This document shows, one piece after another, positions 1 through 4,431 of a stretch of 5,634 bases of DNA. The notes below the pieces were generated by a model. That model searched no databases, was not told the DNA's origin, and saw only the letters and a list, made by a program, of their open reading frames with translations. The DNA is from an uncultured Methanobrevibacter sp. (lineage in GTDB: Archaea; Methanobacteriota; Methanobacteria; Methanobacteriales; Methanobacteriaceae): positions 1 through 5,634 of the forward strand of contig NZ_CALCYR010000124.1 in assembly GCF_937906425.1 (NCBI RefSeq). Reading direction: 5' to 3'. The translations under genes were made by a program, and so were the position numbers. Within the stretch, counting starts at the first letter, position 1. Each line of letters opens with the position of its first letter.

Positions 1-162
1 TAAGTTTTAAATAAGCATATAAAAATTAGAATTCCCATTTAAAAAAATAGGATTTAAGTTTTAAATAAGCATATAAAAATTAGAATTCCCATTTAAAAAA
101 ATAGGATTTTAGTTATAAATAGGTATATAAAAATTAGAATTCCCTTTTTAAAAAAATATTTT
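1..162. repeat. 54-bp tandem repeat, about three copies
   Basis: Copies 1 (1-54) and 2 (55-108) are identical. Copy 3 (109 to about 162) is diverged in its first and last thirds but keeps the core ATATAAAAATTAGAATTCCC. The array starts at the window edge, so more copies may lie to the left. Each copy has a central GAATTC and a run of seven A. No open frame or RNA gene is seen in it. Identity of the first two copies suggests recent duplication or ongoing homogenisation. Confidence 0.95.
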
Positions 163-182
163 ATTAAAAATTTTTAAAGAGC

Positions 183-198
183 AAAATAAGCTTATTTT
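183..198. promoter_or_regulatory. 16-bp perfect palindrome upstream of trkA-like gene
   Basis: AAAATAAGCTTATTTT is a perfect palindrome ending about 60 bases upstream of the TATA box of the TrkA-like gene. It could be a binding site for a dimeric regulator or part of the 3' end of a gene to the left. The sequence shows only the symmetry; any role is inference, and palindromes of this kind are not rare in such AT-rich DNA. Confidence 0.3.
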
Positions 199-252
199 AG
201 CAAATAAACTGATATGAATTGTTTTAAAATATAAAAACATTCCCCCCAATAT

Positions 253-269
253 GCAAAGATTTATAAATA
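253..269 (+). promoter_or_regulatory. archaeal promoter (BRE and TATA box) of the TrkA-like gene
   Basis: A purine-rich BRE-like stretch GCAAAG (253-258) lies just before the TATA box TTTATAAATA (260-269). A start about 25 bases beyond the box centre would fall near 290, giving a leader of roughly 30 bases with the SD site in it. No operator is recognised beyond the palindrome at 183-198. Confidence 0.6.
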
Positions 270-310
270 TAAAATGAGATATTAAGACAATATCTAATAT
301 TAATTTTTAT

Positions 311-315
311 AGGTG
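311..315 (+). promoter_or_regulatory. ribosome binding site of the TrkA-like gene
   Basis: AGGTG is complementary to the CACCU part of the archaeal 16S 3' end and sits 7 bases before the ATG at 323. This supports that start. Confidence 0.75.
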
Positions 316-322
316 TTATATT

Positions 323-991
323 ATGTATATTGTGATTATGGGAGGGGGCCGCGTAGGCCTTTCATTAGCAGATCTTTTAATAACACATGGTTATGATGTT
401 ACAATTATTGAAAGTGATGAAGCATTATGTTCACATGCATCTGAAGAATTAGATGCAATGATTATTTGTGGAAACGGTACAGATACCAAGACTTTGGAAG
501 AAGCAAATATAGATGAAGCTAATTTCTTTGTAGCAAGTACCGGTAATGACGAATCAAACTTATTGTCCTGTATTTTAGTAAAAGAATATTCCGAATGCAA
601 ATTGATTGCAAGGGTAAGTAATCCGGACCACGAAGAGGCATTTAAAAAAGTGGGAATTGATAAGGTAATCAGCCCTGAAAGAACTGCAGCAGGATTTTTG
701 GAAAAATACATTACAAGACCAAATGTAGTGGATTTAATGACATTTGGTGCAGGAAATGCTGAAATATTGGATATGACAATTAAAAACCCTAAAGTCTTTG
801 GAAAGAGAATATCAGAATTTTCACCGACAAAGGATTATATAATCATTTCAAAAAACAAGGACCACAAACTAGAAATTCCTCAACCTGATGACATTTTAAG
901 CAATGGGGACAAAATATCCGTTCTTGTTAAAAGGAATGCCTTTGAAAAGGTAGAGAAAAAATTCATGAGTGCCGGAGGACTATTCGGATAA
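323..991 (+). CDS. trkA: TrkA-type RCK protein, NAD-binding regulatory subunit of a K+ uptake system
   Basis: 222 aa, soluble, the usual size of a single-unit TrkA/KtrA regulator. The N-terminal RCK_N Rossmann domain shows the glycine-rich loop GGGRVG (residues 7-12), an acidic residue E30 at the end of strand 2 where the adenosine ribose normally binds, GNGTD (50-54), and the family signature STGNDESN (72-79) followed by R97 in ARVSNP. A TrkA-C (RCK_C) domain follows from about residue 138 to the end. By family, such proteins form a cytoplasmic ring that gates a membrane K+ translocating subunit (TrkH/KtrB type) in response to nucleotides. No transporter subunit is present in this window; it would have to be elsewhere, since the gene is followed by a convergent spacer. 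The start is supported by AGGTG 7 bases upstream. Whether it serves a Trk, Ktr or channel partner cannot be told from this protein alone. Confidence 0.9.
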   Translation: MYIVIMGGGRVGLSLADLLITHGYDVTIIESDEALCSHASEELDAMIICGNGTDTKTLEEANIDEANFFVASTGNDESNLLSCILVKEYSECKLIARVSNPDHEEAFKKVGIDKVISPERTAAGFLEKYITRPNVVDLMTFGAGNAEILDMTIKNPKVFGKRISEFSPTKDYIIISKNKDHKLEIPQPDDILSNGDKISVLVKRNAFEKVEKKFMSAGGLFG

Positions 992-1030
992 TTTTAAAAC
1001 TCCCACTAATATACTTATTTACACCCTAAG

Positions 1031-1037
1031 TTTTTTT
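1031..1037 (+). terminator. probable T-tract terminator of the TrkA-like gene
   Basis: A run of seven T lies 39 bases after the stop codon, with no GC-rich stem, as expected of U-tract termination in archaea. More T-tracts follow (TTTTT at 1052-1056, 1060-1064 and beyond), so termination may be spread over several sites leading into the repeat. Confidence 0.4.
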
Positions 1038-1059
1038 ATTTGAAAAACCACTTTTTCTA

Positions 1060-1269
1060 TTTTTATTATTTTAAATTACTTATTTACGCACTTTTTTAAA
1101 ACTTGAATTAATTAAATTCAAAAAGATATTTGAGGCTAATTAATTAAAAAAAAATATTTTGAATATTTTTATTATTTTAAATACTTATTTTACAAGTTAT
1201 TTGTTTAAACTTTAATTAATTAAATTCAAAGACATTTAAGGATTAATTAATTAAAAAAATATTTTGAAT
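1060..1269. repeat. 106-bp imperfect tandem duplication between convergent genes
   Basis: Unit A (1060-1165) and unit B (1166-1269) both begin TTTTTATTATTTTAAAT and end with a run of A, then ATATTTTGAAT. They share paired TTAATTAATTAA blocks and a hairpin-like element near TTGAATTAATTAAATTCAA (A) or its decayed form (B). They differ mostly by small indels and substitutions in the middle. The duplication fills the spacer between the stop codons of the + strand TrkA-like gene and the - strand hydrolase gene, so it lies 3' of both transcripts and offers T-tracts on both strands. Confidence 0.85.
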
Positions 1270-1283
1270 CTTAAAAAACAAAA

Positions 1284-1931
1284 TTAAACAATATTAAAAT
1301 TTAAACAGGACATTGCAATATGCTGTTTTCCATTTTTAACCCAAGGCCCATGACCGGGAAGCAAATACACAACATCCAATTCCTTTAATCTTGTTAAAGA
1401 TTCTTTCATATCCTGAGGATTACCTCCAATATCCATCCTGCCAATACCTCCATTTGCAAAGATAGTGTCTCCACAGATTAAAATTTCACCATCCCATAGA
1501 GATATTCCTCCGGAAGTGTGTCCTGGAGTGTTTATTACTTCAAAACCAGCTATCTTATCCCCTTCTTCAAGTTCAATATCAACATCATGTCTTTGAACAA
1601 TTGAACCAAATAATGAAGAAACTGTTAATTCACTGTCAGGATCTTTTAAAGCCAGGGCATCTATTTTATGAATAGCCACTTTAGTATTTGGGAAAAATAC
1701 ATTTCCTCCAACATGATCATAATGACAGTGAGTATTTACAATTAAATCTATATCATCAGTGGACAGTCCTATTTTTTGAAGATTTGATAATAAATGATCA
1801 TTACTTTGACCAGTGCCGGTATCAACCAAAATATAGTTATATTCATCATCAGATTCAGTATTATCAATTAAATAATAGTTAGAATCCGCCATAAACCCTT
1901 CAATACAATAAACATTTTTAATTTTTTCCAT
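1284..1931 (-). CDS. metallo-beta-lactamase-fold hydrolase, glyoxalase II-like
   Basis: 215 aa with a full set of metal ligands: H68, H70, D72 and H73 in NTHCHYDHVGG, H138 in NTPGHTSGG, D155 in ICGDTIF, and H194 in PGHGP. The segment GGIGRMDIGGN (161-171) resembles the GRxD region of glyoxalase II-type enzymes, and the protein ends soon after the last histidine, lacking the long C-terminal helical domain of true glyoxalase II. By family it is a cytoplasmic two-metal (usually zinc) hydrolase of thioesters, lactones or similar esters; the substrate cannot be assigned. No signal peptide or membrane segment is seen. GGTG 5 bases before the ATG fixes the start. It is alone: convergent with the TrkA-like gene and separated from the upstream tRNA unit by 324 bases of repeats. 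Confidence 0.88.
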   Translation of the reverse strand: MEKIKNVYCIEGFMADSNYYLIDNTESDDEYNYILVDTGTGQSNDHLLSNLQKIGLSTDDIDLIVNTHCHYDHVGGNVFFPNTKVAIHKIDALALKDPDSELTVSSLFGSIVQRHDVDIELEEGDKIAGFEVINTPGHTSGGISLWDGEILICGDTIFANGGIGRMDIGGNPQDMKESLTRLKELDVVYLLPGHGPWVKNGKQHIAMSCLNFNIV

Positions 1932-1936
1932 ATGAA

Positions 1937-1940
1937 CACC
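1937..1940 (-). promoter_or_regulatory. ribosome binding site of the MBL-fold gene
   Basis: On the minus strand GGTG precedes the ATG by 5 bases and matches the CACC of the 16S 3' end. It decides the start at 1931. Confidence 0.6.
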
Positions 1941-1964
1941 AATAAAGCTTGAATAGAAAATAAT

Positions 1965-1974
1965 AATTTAAAAA
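1965..1974 (-). promoter_or_regulatory. candidate TATA box of the MBL-fold gene
   Basis: TTTTTAAATT on the minus strand is centred 39 bases from the ATG, which would place transcription start just upstream of the GGTG site. The surrounding DNA is so AT-rich that other boxes are possible. Confidence 0.3.
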
Positions 1975-2021
1975 TTAGGAAATTAATAAAAAACATATTT
2001 TTAATCTTAAATAAAATTTTG

Positions 2022-2166
2022 TTTAATGAGTAAATAAAAATTTTGTTTAATTAGTAAAAAAAATTTATTTAATGAGTAAAAAAATTTGTTTAATTAGTAA
2101 AAAAAATTTATTTAATGAGTAAATAAAAATTTGTTTAATTAGTAAAAAAAATTATTTAATGAGTAA
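2022..2166. repeat. seven-copy ~22-bp tandem repeat with alternating variants
   Basis: The core TTTAATGAGTAA or TTTAATTAGTAA starts at 2022, 2046, 2068, 2089, 2111, 2134 and 2155 (steps 24, 22, 21, 22, 23, 21). The variable base strictly alternates G, T, G, T, G, T, G, so the true unit is a dimer of about 44 bp. Each copy is followed by an A-rich tract of up to eight A, which is a T-tract on the minus strand. The array lies downstream of the tRNA-Trp gene and upstream of the hydrolase promoter. No protein or RNA gene is seen in it. Confidence 0.93.
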
Positions 2167-2237
2167 ATAAAATTAACTAAAAAGGAGACAAAAATAGAAA
2201 AAATAGTCTAAAAATAATTAAATTGAAATAAAATTAA

Positions 2238-2255
2238 GAAAAATAGTAGAAAAAA
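2238..2255 (-). terminator. T-rich terminator of the tRNA-Cys/tRNA-Trp unit
   Basis: On the minus strand a run of six T begins immediately after the last base of tRNA-Trp (2255-2250), then a second run of T follows 6 bases later. This fits archaeal U-tract termination. The repeat at 2022-2166 supplies further T-tracts downstream. Confidence 0.6.
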
Positions 2256-2410
2256 TGGGGTCACAGGGATTTGAACCCCGATCCTGGGATTTCTCTTGCC
2301 TCAGTACTCCAATTGGTCATCACATAACCAATGATACTGATTATCAGACTACGCGTATTTCTTCAAAGACAACTGGAGTCCCAGATGATGCCAGGTTACA
2401 CCATAACCCC
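2256..2410 (-). tRNA. tRNA-Trp (CCA anticodon) with an 82-nt intron
   Basis: The 5' exon is 2373-2410 and the 3' exon 2256-2290, giving a 73-nt mature tRNA. The acceptor GGGGTTA pairs with TGACCCC; discriminator is A; CCA is not encoded. The anticodon stem TGGGA/TCCCA flanks CTCCAG and A38; the anticodon is at 2374-2376. The intron (2291-2372) lies at the canonical archaeal site between 37 and 38. The junction folds as a bulge-helix-bulge: bulge AGT on the 5' side, bulge AAA on the 3' side, and a central helix CTCC/AGAG in which the fourth pair is a C-A mismatch. The D-stem has a T13-T22 mismatch. It is the second gene of a unit after tRNA-Cys, 30 bases upstream in the transcript. The intron holds a box C/D guide RNA (separate entry). 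Confidence 0.97.
2291..2372 (-). ncRNA. intron-encoded box C/D guide RNA of tRNA-Trp
   Basis: In transcript order: stem TGTC, 3-nt bulge TTT, box C as TTGAAGA (2366-2360), 12-nt D' guide (2359-2348), box D' CTGA (2347-2344), stem-loop TAATC/GGTTA with a 9-nt loop, bulge TGT, box C' GTGATGA (2323-2317), 12-nt D guide CCAATTGGAGTA (2316-2305), box D CTGA (2304-2301), closing stem GGCA. Both C/D pairs can form full kink-turns of the kind bound by L7Ae. The D guide pairs 10 bp (one G-U) with ACTCCAGTTG across the 5' splice junction and puts C34 opposite the fifth base upstream of box D, the 2'-O-methylation position. This matches the cis-guided C34 methylation known for Haloferax pre-tRNA-Trp, so methylation should precede splicing. 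Box C has A for the usual fourth-position U, compatible with an A-U pair against CTGA. The D' guide target is not identified. Confidence 0.88.
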
Positions 2411-2413
2411 AAA

Positions 2414-2438
2414 TAATTAGTTAAAATTTAACTAATTA
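2414..2438. repeat. 25-bp near-perfect palindrome filling the tRNA-Cys/tRNA-Trp spacer
   Basis: Two 12-base arms (TAATTAGTTAAA and its complement) around a single central base occupy 25 of the 30 spacer bases. In the primary transcript they could form a hairpin between the two tRNAs, perhaps affecting processing. The loop would be very tight, so some inner pairs must open. Confidence 0.6.
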
Positions 2439-2440
2439 AG

Positions 2441-2512
2441 AGCCAAGAGAGAGATTTGAACTCCCGTGTAATTGGTCTGCAGCCAACCGCTTCGCCTCTA
2501 AGCTATCTTGGC
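2441..2512 (-). tRNA. tRNA-Cys (GCA anticodon)
   Basis: 72 nt. Acceptor GCCAAGA pairs with TCTTGGC; discriminator T, as expected for tRNA-Cys. The anticodon stem GTTGG/CCAAT encloses loop CTGCAGA with anticodon GCA. The T-loop is TTCAAAT. CCA is not encoded and there is no intron. It is the first gene of the unit, with a TATA box 37 bases upstream, followed by tRNA-Trp. Confidence 0.97.
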
Positions 2513-2519
2513 ATCTAAT

Positions 2520-2556
2520 ATACAGTAATATAAAATATGTTTTAATGGTATATAAA
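2520..2556 (-). promoter_or_regulatory. promoter of the tRNA-Cys/tRNA-Trp unit
   Basis: On the minus strand the TATA box TTTATATA (2549-2556) is followed after exactly 18 bases by TATTACTGTAT (2520-2530), which covers the expected transcription start. The same box, spacing and element occur at the five-tRNA cluster promoter (4067-4103). The 11-bp repeat array lies about 55 bases upstream of the box. Confidence 0.75.
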
Positions 2557-2609
2557 CTTATTGATTTTAAAAAATAAGTGAAGATAAGGGTTAAAAATTA
2601 ACTAATAAT

Positions 2610-2718
2610 AAAGTAAAAATAAACTAAAAATAAACTAAAAATAAACTAAAAATAAACTAAAAATAAAGTAAAAATGACTAAAAAAAACTAAAAAATAAAC
2701 TAAAAATAAACTAAAAAG
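2610..2718. repeat. 11-bp tandem repeat, ten copies, abutting the hjc stop codon
   Basis: The unit is AAACTAAAAAT or close variants. Unit starts are 2610, 2621, 2632, 2643, 2654, 2665, 2675, 2685, 2697 and 2708, so the step is 11 in most cases and 10-12 in the rest. On the minus strand this is a series of T5-T8 tracts about one helical turn apart, starting 2 bases after the hjc stop codon. It therefore lies in the hjc 3' region and upstream of the tRNA-Cys promoter. No coding potential is seen. Confidence 0.95.
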
Positions 2719-2720
2719 AA

Positions 2721-3128
2721 TTAAAATTTAACCTGTTTATCAAATCCACAGATTTCATCAAGTTCCAATGCCTTTTCCATACAATAATCCTTTTCTATTT
2801 TATAATTTCCATTTCTAGTTTTTTCAATGTTTTCAGGAGCTAAAAAAAGCCATTTAGTATATTTGAATTTCATTCCAAGATAAGGAGTAGCTCCAAACAT
2901 GTCAGAAAATTCAACCAATGCATCAATTTGAGGATAATCAATATAAATTTTATCCTTTGTTGTAGTTTTTACCTCAATAGCCAGATAAATCTTACCATTT
3001 CCTGCCAAAACATCAGGCAATGGTCTTTTTGTAGCTCCACCAGATGCTGGAGCTCTCATAGCAGCAAATTTCCTATCCCACAGTTTATGAACTAAATCTC
3101 TTTCCTCAGCTGAACCTTTTTTAGCCAT
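2721..3128 (-). CDS. hjc: Holliday junction resolvase Hjc
   Basis: 135 aa, the usual size of archaeal Hjc, counted from the ATG at 3128 (MAKKGSAEERDLV). The family signature is intact: E9 and R10 in the first helix, R25, APASGG (26-31) with S29, D39 in RPLPDV, and E52 with K54 in IEVK, which together form the metal-dependent nuclease centre of this PD-(D/E)XK-type fold. A conserved C-terminal pattern (FGATPYLGMKF, W) follows. Hjc is a homodimer that cuts four-way DNA junctions symmetrically during recombination and restart of stalled forks. The frame stays open 27 codons further up to an ATG at 3209, but that part translates to AT-rich, hydrophobic sequence, crosses the likely promoter and the inverted repeat, and is absent from the family motif layout, so the shorter start is chosen. 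The SD site is weak (TGGG), with a short leader expected. Confidence 0.93.
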   Translation of the reverse strand: MAKKGSAEERDLVHKLWDRKFAAMRAPASGGATKRPLPDVLAGNGKIYLAIEVKTTTKDKIYIDYPQIDALVEFSDMFGATPYLGMKFKYTKWLFLAPENIEKTRNGNYKIEKDYCMEKALELDEICGFDKQVKF

Positions 3129-3160
3129 ATTAAAACCCACATTGATAAAATAAACAAAAA

Positions 3161-3171
3161 ATAAATTATAA
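3161..3171 (-). promoter_or_regulatory. candidate TATA box of hjc
   Basis: TTATAATTTAT on the minus strand is centred 38 bases from the ATG at 3128 and would start transcription near 3141. Alternative boxes lie inside the inverted repeat (ATTTATAATC, minus strand, near 3185-3194) and at 3244-3251 (AGTTTATA, minus strand), which would give longer leaders. Confidence 0.4.
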
Positions 3172-3177
3172 GAATAA

Positions 3178-3225
3178 AATTTTAGATTATAAATAGATCC
3201 TATTGGCAATTTATAATCTAAAATT
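3178..3225. repeat. 17-bp perfect inverted repeat upstream of hjc
   Basis: Left arm AATTTTAGATTATAAAT (3178-3194) and right arm 3209-3225 are exact reverse complements, separated by 14 bases (AGATCCTATTGGCA). Each arm, read outward, contains the TATA-like ATTTATAATC. It could be an operator, a divergent promoter pair, a hairpin in a long hjc leader, or a remnant of an insertion. Nothing in the sequence decides between these. Confidence 0.9.
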
Positions 3226-3243
3226 CAAGAATGTAACCAAACA

Positions 3244-3265
3244 TATAAACTAAAATCAGTTTATA
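3244..3265. repeat. 8-bp inverted repeat with TATA-like arms
   Basis: TATAAACT (3244-3251) and AGTTTATA (3258-3265) flank AAAATC. Each arm is a possible TATA box on opposite strands. The following stretch 3266-3382 holds no open frame longer than a few codons and no recognised RNA fold; a small RNA from the + strand box is possible but unsupported. Confidence 0.5.
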
Positions 3266-3382
3266 ATACATATTATACTTTTTAAGTTAATTTATATTAA
3301 ACTATGGTGAGAGCATTTGAAAACTAATAAGCTCAATTTCAAGTGTAATTAAAAAAAGAATTTATGAACAAATATTTAAAAT

Positions 3383-3480
3383 CAGCAATTAAAATAAAAA
3401 CACAAAAACCAAAAAGCCTAAAAACAGCAATTAAAATAAAAACACAAAAACCAAAAAGCCTAAAATTAGTAATTAAAGTT
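3383..3480. repeat. 42-bp tandem repeat downstream of the tRNA cluster
   Basis: Copy 1 (3383-3424) and copy 2 (3425-3466) begin CAGCAATTAAAATAAAAAC and are nearly identical; a third, decayed copy starts at 3467 (TAGTAATTAAAG). Each copy has four or five A4-A5 tracts, which are T-tracts on the minus strand, the strand on which the tRNA cluster is transcribed toward this array. Confidence 0.9.
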
Positions 3481-3483
3481 AAA

Positions 3484-3580
<97 letters not shown>

Positions 3581-3624
3581 AAATGAAAAACAATCAAAAA
3601 AAATAATAAAAAAATAAAAGATTA

Positions 3625-3707
3625 TGCGAGAGCAGGGATTCGAACCCTGGTAGACCTGCGTCAACAGGTCCTAAGCCTGTCTCCTTTGGCCGCTCGGACA
3701 CCCTCGC
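3625..3707 (-). tRNA. tRNA-Leu (TAG anticodon)
   Basis: 83 nt, type II with a long variable arm (GACGCAGGTC region). Acceptor GCGAGGG pairs with CTCTCGC (one G-T); discriminator A, as required for tRNA-Leu. The anticodon stem ACAGG/CCTGT encloses CTTAGGA with anticodon TAG, at 3671-3673. No CCA and no intron. The 48-base spacer to tRNA-Glu upstream holds a small AGGGA/TCCCT hairpin. Confidence 0.97.
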
Positions 3708-3755
3708 AAATTAATTGAGGGAAGGAGATCCCTATAATCTTTCAAATATAAAAAA

Positions 3756-3833
<78 letters not shown>

Positions 3834-3866
3834 AAAATACGAATGCAATAAAACTAGATTATGCAA

Positions 3867-3940
3867 TGGGCCCAATGGGATTCGAACCCATGACATCCCG
3901 GTTATGAGCCGAGCGCTCTACCTGGCTAAGCTATGGGCCC
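3867..3940 (-). tRNA. tRNA with CAT anticodon, Ile2 or elongator Met
   Basis: 74 nt. Acceptor GGGCCCA pairs with TGGGCCC; discriminator A. The anticodon loop CTCATAA carries CAT (3904-3906). It is not the initiator: it lacks the three consecutive G-C pairs of the initiator anticodon stem and the typical AGCGGGG-type acceptor. The GGGCC-type acceptor resembles archaeal tRNA-Ile, so this may be tRNA-Ile2, in which C34 is converted to agmatidine by TiaS to read AUA; genes in this cluster position are often labelled Met by anticodon alone. It follows tRNA-Asn after only 5 bases. Confidence 0.93.
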
Positions 3941-3945
3941 AAAAA

Positions 3946-4018
<73 letters not shown>

Positions 4019-4056
4019 AAAACAACCCATGCTTGCAAATCATAGTTTTACAAATG

Positions 4057-4074
4057 TACTGTAAGAATACAGTA
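4057..4074. repeat. inverted repeat TACTGTA-AGAA-TACAGTA at the tRNA cluster start
   Basis: Perfect 7-base arms with a 4-base centre. One arm is part of the shared 11-base element at the expected transcription start, the other lies just downstream. It could be a binding site or a hairpin at the extreme 5' end of the tRNA precursor. Confidence 0.65.
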
Positions 4075-4103
4075 ATAATATGTTGATTTACATACTATAT
4101 AAA
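4067..4103 (-). promoter_or_regulatory. promoter of the five-tRNA cluster
   Basis: On the minus strand the TATA box TTTATATA (4096-4103) is followed after 18 bases by TATTACTGTAT (4067-4077), the same arrangement as at the tRNA-Cys promoter. The expected start near 4072 gives a leader of about 55 bases before tRNA-Asn. Confidence 0.78.
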
Positions 4104-4194
4104 GTTTTCGATTTAGAAAAACCCTATATGAAAATTGAAAAAATCTAGAAAAATCGATAACTATACTATGATTTTTTTACTATAAAAAGTTTAC

Positions 4195-4320
4195 CTAGTA
4201 AAATATTTTTGAAAGATTTAAAAAACAATTGGAAGACTAGTAAAATATTTTTGAAAGAATTAAAAAACAATTGGAAGACTAGTAAAATATTTTTAAAAAT
4301 ATTAAAAAACAATTGGAAGA
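4195..4320. repeat. 42-bp tandem repeat, three copies, between divergent units
   Basis: Copies at 4195-4236, 4237-4278 and 4279-4320 have an exact 42-base period. All begin CTAGTAAAATATTTTT and end TTAAAAAACAATTGGAAGA or nearly so; differences cluster around bases 17-23 of the unit. It lies about 90 bases upstream of the tRNA cluster TATA box and about 110 bases upstream of the radical SAM start codon. The rest of the spacer (4104-4194, 4321-4400) shows no further gene or site. Confidence 0.96.
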
Positions 4321-4393
4321 AAGTAACAGATAAAAGAAAAACCTTAAATTTTTTAAATAATTAATAATAAAAAGAATATTGTTTAAAAAAGAT

Positions 4394-4428
4394 AAAATAT
4401 TTAGGATTTATAAACTTATAAAAGTGAT
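4394..4428 (+). promoter_or_regulatory. start region of the radical SAM gene: TATA candidates and SD-like site
   Basis: GTGAT (4424-4428) matches the AUCAC of the 16S 3' end and ends 3 bases before the ATG at 4432. TTTATAAA (4407-4414) is the best-looking TATA box but is too close to the ATG for a leader with this SD site; AAAATATTT (4394-4402) would give a start near 4422. An in-frame TAA at 4411 rules out any earlier start codon. Confidence 0.4.
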
Positions 4429-4431
4429 ACC

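Noticed and set aside
242..247. Run of six C upstream of the TrkA-like promoter
   Set aside because: Striking in AT-rich DNA but there is no partner G-run or known motif to give it meaning.
391..711. A 106-codon minus strand frame inside the TrkA-like gene
   Set aside because: It lies opposite a gene with full family motifs and has no recognisable domain of its own.
1688..1882. A 64-codon + strand frame inside the MBL-fold gene
   Set aside because: It is antisense to the HxHxDH region and its residues reflect the complement of that gene.
3304..3327. Seven-codon ORF starting ATGGTGAGAGC
   Set aside because: Too short, and no convincing ribosome binding site.
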